Shown here: in pieces, positions 59,381 through 64,000 of the stretch | Layout of the letters: every line of letters begins with the position of its first letter | Position numbering within the stretch: position 1 is the first letter of the stretch | Assembly (NCBI GenBank): GCA_004431415.1 | Contig: QPMI01000163.1 | Coordinates: forward strand, 1 to 64,000 | Source: Cyanophora paradoxa | Lineage: Eukaryota > Glaucocystophyceae > Cyanophorales > Cyanophoraceae | Length of the DNA: 64,000 bases | Direction of reading: 5' to 3' | Program-made: the position numbers and the translations under genes | Notes under the pieces: generated by a model | What the model saw: only the letters and a program-made list of their open reading frames with translations | What the model was told of the DNA's origin: nothing | Databases searched by the model: none

Positions 59381-60247
59381 TCAGAAGTCAGACGTCGGCC
59401 TCCGCTTGAAGTGGGATCCGGAGCCGGAGCCGGAGCCGCTGCCCGGGCCGGCCTCGAGGAGGAGCTGGGCGGCGAAGTCGCCGTCCTCCACCTCCGTTAC
59501 GCTCTCCGTCCCCAGCGCCCGCGCCAGCCGCGCCGCCAGCATGTGCTTGCACTGCGCCCGGTGCCCGTCAGGGCGACACGAATGCGCAGCGCGCGGCCGC
59601 GGACGGACGTAGAGAGCTTCTGGCCTCGCCACGCTCAGATTCATGAACGCCTGGCGCGCGCGTGGGCGCGGGCGCGGCCCGGGACAGGCGAAGGCGAACG
59701 TCGACGCCCGCACCTGGCACGAGCAGTAGCGCGCGAGAACGACGTAGTAGGCGCGATCGTGGCCAATGACCTGCATGGGCGATTAGATCGCTCGAGCTCG
59801 CGCGAGACCGAGAAAAGCGAGCGCTCGCCCTGCTGAAACACCGGCCCGTCCTCCTCGCCACAACACGCTCCACCGCGGGCCTTGCCATCGCGTTTGAACT
59901 CTGTTTCTTGTCTAAAATCTCAAGTGCGTGCTCGAGACTCCGCGGAAAGAGCGGGATCAGCCTGAGCGAGGGCTTGCATCAGCAGCGCGCCAGCTAGCTG
60001 CATAGCAATGCCGGGCGCTGGGATCGCACTTCTCGAGAGCTGCATCGTCAACTGCGGCAGGGCGTCAGCAGCAACAAGCGTACGCGATGGAGCAGCTGGG
60101 CGCACGCTCTCCACGCGCCTCGATCTCCCGGAAGACCTCATCGGCCGCCGCGCGGAGCTGCGCACGGTTTACTCGCGCGCGACAACTCGCGCTGCGCCCG
60201 CAGACCTTCTCGTCTAACTGTAGTGATTCCGCGTTCGAATCCTCCAT
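59381..60247 (-). CDS. SWIM zinc-finger protein, SWS1/ZSWIM7-like
   Basis: SWS1/ZSWIM7 proteins form Shu-type complexes with RAD51 paralogues in homologous recombination. ATG at 60245-60247 gives [14 protein letters not shown]. After an intron comes [16 protein letters not shown], then [77 protein letters not shown] and [14 protein letters not shown]. The second half of the SWIM finger is [16 protein letters not shown]. The CxC...CKH arrangement (YCSCQ and QCKHML) is the SWIM zinc-binding signature, and the short helical N-terminus and CKHMLA..LA.ALG tail fit ZSWIM7 rather than larger SWIM proteins. The C-terminus is a Gly/Ser run and [13 protein letters not shown] at 59381-59383. Some exon joints in the middle are approximate. 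Subfamily assignment is moderately confident. Confidence 0.75.
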
Positions 60248-60618
60248 TTCTCGGCCTCGTGCATCGCGCGGCTGCTGAGCCGCGAACGCTTGCGAGAGAG
60301 AAGACTGATTCACTCGTGGGCCTGCGCCTTCAAGCGGCTGTCCGCTGATCTACAGCCAACGCGAACGGCGCGCTGTTGTGCCAGCGTCGAGGTCTGCCGT
60401 AACTTCGAGGCGTGTACCCCAACGCTGGATAGACGCCTGTACCCCATTCCACGAAGCTCAGAAGCTGATTGGTCCAGCAGCGAACGCGGTCGAGTGTCGT
60501 ACGAAGGCGCTCCGCCGGCCCTCGCCTTCAAAACGCCCGCGATGCGCCGCTTTAGTCATTCGCAATTTGCGAAGCGCGCGCCAGCGCAGGAACAACAGCG
60601 ACCAGCTAAGCGATCCTT
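60248..60618. promoter_or_regulatory. Divergent promoter of ZSWIM7-like gene and ARF copy 2
   Basis: These 371 bp separate the start codons. The right 158 bp (from 60461) belong to the inverted repeat and match the DNA upstream of ARF copy 1, including the CTGATTGGTC (CCAAT-like) box at 60465-60474. Confidence 0.55.
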
Positions 60619-61558
60619 ATGGGCCCGATCCTCTCCCGCGCCTTCGGCCGACTCTTCGGCGGTCCCCGCGACTACCGCATCTTGCTGGTGGGCCTCGACA
60701 ACGCCGGTGCGCTCGGCACGCCTAGCTAAGCGCTGGCCGCGGCTGACCTTGCCCGCGCCGGGACGGGCAGGTAAGACGACGATTCTCTACAAGCTTCGCC
60801 TCGGGGAGCTTGTGACGACCATCCCGACGATCGGCTTCAACGTGGAGCAGGTCGCGTACAAGAACATCTCCTTCACCATGTGGGACGGTGCGCCCCGCGC
60901 GCTGCCCGGCCGGCCTCCAGCTCGAGCTCTGGCCTGCGGCGGCCAACGCGGGGTGCGCGCGCAGTGGGCGGGCAGGACAAGATCCGGCCGCTGTGGAAGC
61001 ACTACTTCAACGGGTCGCACGCGGTGATCTACGTGGTGGACTCGGCAGACCGGGACCGCATGGACGAGGCGCGCGACGAGCTCGCGTACATGCTCAAGTC
61101 GCCCGAGCTCGAGGGCGCCGTGCGCCAGCGCCCGCCCGCTGCGCCGCCGCAGCGCCTGACGCGCCCCGCAGGCCGTCCTCGTCCTCGCGAACAAGCAGGA
61201 CCTGCCCGGCGCCCTGAACGCCGCCGACGTGACCAGCCGCCTCGACCTGCCCAAGAGCCGGCGGTGGTTTGTGCAGGTCCGCTCCGCCCGCCGCCCCCGC
61301 CCGCCGCGGCGCCCCCGCGCTGCACGCGGCGCGCTGACCGGGCAGCGGGCAGAGCTGCTGCGCCAAGACGGGGGAGGGGCTGTACGAGGGGCTGGACTGG
61401 CTCGCGGCGGCGCTGAAGACGTCCCCCAAGTTGAGGGCCGGCGCCTGATCCTGCCGCGTGCAGCCTGGCGGCCCCCGTACCCGCGGCCGCTCATGTACGA
61501 TAGTGCACCCTGTACAGACTGCAGCTTCCTCCAGGCCCTTCTTTGAATGTAAATGTAC
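60461..61558 (-). repeat. Inverted repeat, right arm (1.10 kb, contains ARF)
   Basis: This is the counterpart of 50336-51429 in opposite orientation. Similarity starts at GAAGCTGATTGG and stops after GAATGTAAATGTAC. Differences include small indels in intron 1 (around 60730), intron 2 (around 60915-60960) and the 3' flank. Confidence 0.93.
60619..61448 (+). CDS. ARF-family small GTPase, copy 2
   Basis: This is a complete second ARF gene, inverted relative to copy 1 and with the same intron positions. ATG at 60619 gives [15 protein letters not shown], and the G motifs [31 protein letters not shown] and [14 protein letters not shown] are intact; TGA is at 61446-61448. The only protein difference I noticed is [10 protein letters not shown] here versus [10 protein letters not shown] in copy 1 (CTG versus ATG). 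Introns differ more than exons, which suggests either recent duplication with purifying selection or gene conversion between the arms. Both copies should be functional. Confidence 0.95.
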
Positions 61559-61924
61559 ATGTGCGTCATGATCACGTATACGTACATGCGCACTGCGGCA
61601 TGTAATCTTGCGCATGCAACTTGCAATTGGCAATATTTTTAATTGCAATCGATCGAGCTCGAGCTCAGCTCCCTCCGTCGACGTCGGGCCTCCGAGGCCC
61701 TGAGGGGGTCCGAGCGCTAGTAGCCGCTGAGCTCGAGCGCTAGCTCTAGCGCTAGCCTCGAGCTCGCGATCGATATCGGAGGGGGTCCGAGGGGCTCCGC
61801 GGGGAGTACACAGTTCTTTTCGCCACCGCAAACTCAGGATGCGTTCTGGGCCGCAAAGCAATTCGCTATAGCCGCTCAGTCGTGCAGTCTGAAGGGCATT
61901 CTTACACCAAACCGAACAAGAACC
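61449..61924. promoter_or_regulatory. Upstream region of the Thr-rich protein gene, palindrome-rich
   Basis: After the inverted-repeat arm ends (61558) the DNA is rich in short palindromes: GTATACGTAC, TTGCGCATGCAA, CGATCGAGCTCGAGCTC, GAGCGCTAGCTCTAGCGCTA and CGCGATCGATATCG. It is similar in style to 2830-3010 and 32050-32500. The promoter of the gene starting at 61925 should lie here. Nothing coding is seen. Confidence 0.5.
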
Positions 61925-64000
61925 ATGGCGACCCGCGCGGTCTTCGCCCTGCTCCTAGTAACCGTCGCCGTCGCGCACGCCGGTAAGCTCCCGGCGCGAA
62001 CGCTCAGCCGCTCGCAAAAGTGCATTCGTCTGGAACACCTTATCTCTCCGCAGGTTACGCGGCCGACCCGCCGGCGAGCTTCTATGACGACTCGCACAAC
62101 CAGCACATGCAGAAGCAGGCGCCGGCGTTCGTGCAGCACAAGCAGGCGCCTGTGCAGCAGCAGGACCAGAGTGCGCCCGCGGCTGCCCGCCTGCGGCCAC
62201 CGCTCTCGCGCGCGCTTGTTGGCGACTGCGGGCTCTGCGCGCTCCCTCGCGCTCGCTTCGCTGCGCAGATGTGATCAAGCCTACGCCGATCGTGCCGACC
62301 GTGCAGCGTACGTCGCCCAGCGGCTCTGCCTCTCCTGAGCCGTGGCCAAAGGCTGACACGAGCGGCTCGTGCGCAGCCCCCCCGCCCACGGCGACGCCCA
62401 CAGCGACGCCCACGGCGACACCCACAGCGACGTCCACGGCGACGCCCACAGCGACGCCCACGGCGACGCCCACAGCGACGCCCACAGAAACTGCCATCCG
62501 TTCGTTTATTTCTTCGGATGCCTGTCCACTGCTTGCGGTCGACAAGCCGCCAATAATCCGATCCACTGCAGCAACTGAGACCCCAACGGAGACCCCCACC
62601 GCGACCGCGACGCCGACAGCGACTGCCACGGCGACTGCCACTCGTGCGGCCTTGCGCCCTCGCTTCGCCCTGATTGCGAGGGCTTGGAGGCTGACTGGCG
62701 GGTCCGCCGCAGCAACTGAGACCGCCACCGCGACCGCGACGCCCACGGCGACTGCCACGGCGACCGCCACTCGTGCGGCCTTGCGCCCTCGCCTCGCCCT
62801 GATTGCGAGGGCTTGGAGGCTGACTGGCGGGTCCGCCGCAGCAACTGAGACCGCCACCGCGACCGCGACGCCGACAGCGACTGCCACGGCGACCGCCACT
62901 CGTGCGGCCTTGCGCCCTCGCCTCGCCCTGATTGCGAGGGCTTGGAGGCTGACTGGCGGGTCCGCCGCAGCAACTGAGACCGCGACGCCGACGGCGACCG
63001 CCACGGCTACCGCCACTCGTGCGGCCTTGCGCCCTCGCCTCGCCCTGATTGCGAGGGCTTGGAGGCTGACTGGCGGGTCCGCCGCAGCAACTGAGACAGT
63101 CACTGCAACCGCGACGCCCACAGCGACTGCCACTGCGACTGCCACGCCCACGGCGACTGTCACCGTGACTGCCACGCCCACGGCGACTGTCACTGCGACT
63201 GCCACGTCCACGGCGACTGTCACTGCGACTGCCACGCCCACGGCGACTGCCACGGCGACTGCCACGCCCACGCGTACGGCGACTGCCACGGCGACGCCCA
63301 CAGCGACTGCCACGGCGACTGCCACGCCCACGCGTACGGCGACTGCCACGGCGACGCCCACGGCGACTGCCACTGCGACTGCCACGCCCACGCGTACGGC
63401 GACTGCCACGGCGACGCCCACCGCGACTGCCACTGCGACTGCCACGCCCACGCGTACGGCGACTGCCACGGCGACGCCCACCGCGACTGCCACTGCGACT
63501 GCCACGCCCACGCGTACGGCGACTGCCACGGCGACGCCCACCGCGACTGCCACGGCGACTGCCACGCCCACGCGTACGGCGACTGCCACGGCGACGCCCA
63601 CCGCGACTGCCACTGCGACTGCCACGCCCACGCGTACGGCGACTGCCACGGCGACGCCCACCGCGACTGCCACGGCGACTGCCACGCCCACGCGTACGGC
63701 GACTGCTACGGCGACGCCCACCGCGACTGCCACGGCGACTGCCACGCCCACGCGTACGGCGACTGCCACGGCGACGCCCACCGCGACTGCCACGGCGACT
63801 GCCACGCCCACGCGTACGGCGACTGCTACGGCGACGCCCACCGCGACTGCCACGGCGACTGCCACGCCCACGCGTACGGCGACTGCCACGGCGACGCCCA
63901 CCGCGACTGCCACGGCGACTGCCACGCCCACGCGTACGGCGACTGCCACGGCGACGCCCACCGCGACTGCCACTGCGACTGCCACGCCCACGCGTACGGC
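61925..64000 (+). CDS. Secreted Thr-rich repeat protein (mucin-like), incomplete at window end
   Basis: Exon 1 (61925-61982) encodes a clear signal peptide, MATRAVFALLLVTVAVAHAG. Intron 61983-62053 is followed by exon 2, YAADPPASFYDDSHNQHMQK and QAPAFVQHKQAPVQQQDQ, a Gln-rich spacer. Intron 62171-62268 precedes NVIKPTPIVPTVQRTSPSGS and PTATPTATPTATPTATS repeats. Five further short introns interrupt the repeat region at 62500-63087. From about 63241 a perfect 60-bp repeat encodes a 20-residue unit, TATPTATATATATPTRTATA, in which every second residue is Thr. The frame stays open to the end of the window. Such Thr/Pro/Ala repeats are typical of heavily O-glycosylated extracellular or cell-wall proteins. 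No folded domain is visible so far. The function is unknown and the C-terminus lies beyond 64000. Confidence 0.75.
62500..63087 (+). repeat. Tandemly duplicated exon-intron modules
   Basis: Within the Thr-rich gene, introns at 62500-62571 (72 nt), 62644-62712, 62773-62841, 62902-62970 and 63019-63087 (69 nt each) share the ending CGCAG or TGCAG followed by CAACTGAG. The last four are near-identical (start GTGCGGCCTTGCGCCCTCG, internal GGCTGACTGG branch-like site). The exons between them are 72, 60, 60 and 48 nt. The module period is 129, 129 and 117 bp. Introns and exons are all multiples of three and free of stops in the reading frame. Confidence 0.8.
63241..64000 (+). repeat. 60-bp coding minisatellite, about 12.7 copies, runs off the window
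   Basis: From 63241 the sequence repeats every 60 bp to the last base. Copies differ only at a few silent positions (for example GACTGCCACGGC versus GACTGCCACTGC, and ACAGCG versus ACCGCG). The repeat unit includes the marker CCCACGCGTACGGCG, giving TPTRTA in the protein. The true copy number is unknown because the array continues past the window. Confidence 0.97.

Noticed and set aside
61955-63991. Open frame of 678 codons on the minus strand made of Gly-Val-Ala-Val repeats
   Set aside because: It is the antisense shadow of the Thr-rich repeat. The plus strand has a signal peptide, introns and a coherent frame, the minus strand none of these.
63241-64000. CRISPR-like regular repeats
   Set aside because: The 60-bp units are contiguous without unique spacers and stay in one reading frame, so this is a coding minisatellite.

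Overview
The window is nuclear DNA of an unidentified GC-rich, intron-dense unicellular eukaryote. Spliced genes sit on both strands with very short spacers. Introns are tiny (about 45-150 nt), start GTGCG or similar, carry sense-strand CCCCG runs and end in a TGAC/TCAC branch-like motif plus GCAG. An algal lineage of haptophyte or stramenopile type is plausible: a RagC/D GTPase argues against a land plant or green alga, and a nuclear-speckle-type two-RRM protein and a MYB factor are present. This assignment is inference. I see no transposase, reverse transcriptase, viral gene, rRNA or complete tRNA.

Layout. 1-2.4 kb: end of a UPL3/TRIP12-type HECT ubiquitin ligase (+) and a MYB factor (-). 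2.46-31.57 kb: a large amplified block. Two direct copies (A1 2459-8723, A2 25324-31567) of a segment with two unrecognised genes bracket five full copies and one partial copy of a unit of about 3.1 kb. Each unit holds part of a TCF25/NULP1-type gene (-) and eight GCGATCGC palindromes. A dispersed element of up to about 0.4 kb lies at the left edge of A1, at the A1/array junction and, inverted, at the right edge of A2. 31.6-33.1 kb: gene-poor, palindrome-rich DNA.

33.1-50.1 kb is single-copy housekeeping DNA: a two-RRM NSR/RBPMS-like protein (-), a TPR plus double cyclic-nucleotide-binding-domain protein (-), a TRF4-type poly(A) polymerase (+), RagC/D (-), a longin-like protein (+), LSM2 (-), EMC7 (+), CDC40/PRP17 (-) and ribosomal protein bL17 (+). 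50.3-61.6 kb: a 1.1-kb inverted repeat, each arm with a complete ARF GTPase gene, encloses the Nup98-Nup96 gene and a SWS1/ZSWIM7-like gene. 61.9 kb to the end: a secreted Thr-rich protein whose tandem repeats include duplicated introns and then a perfect 60-bp minisatellite running off the window.

Functional themes are RNA processing (LSM2, CDC40, TRF4, RRM protein), trafficking and nutrient signalling (ARF, RagC, longin-like, EMC7) and nuclear transport (Nup98-96). There are no operons, but several divergent pairs share very short promoters (48 bp between the LSM2 and EMC7 start codons). Many reading frames, especially at 19-29 kb, are broken by one-base losses in G/C runs. These look more like consensus errors than biology, so the broken copies are described cautiously.
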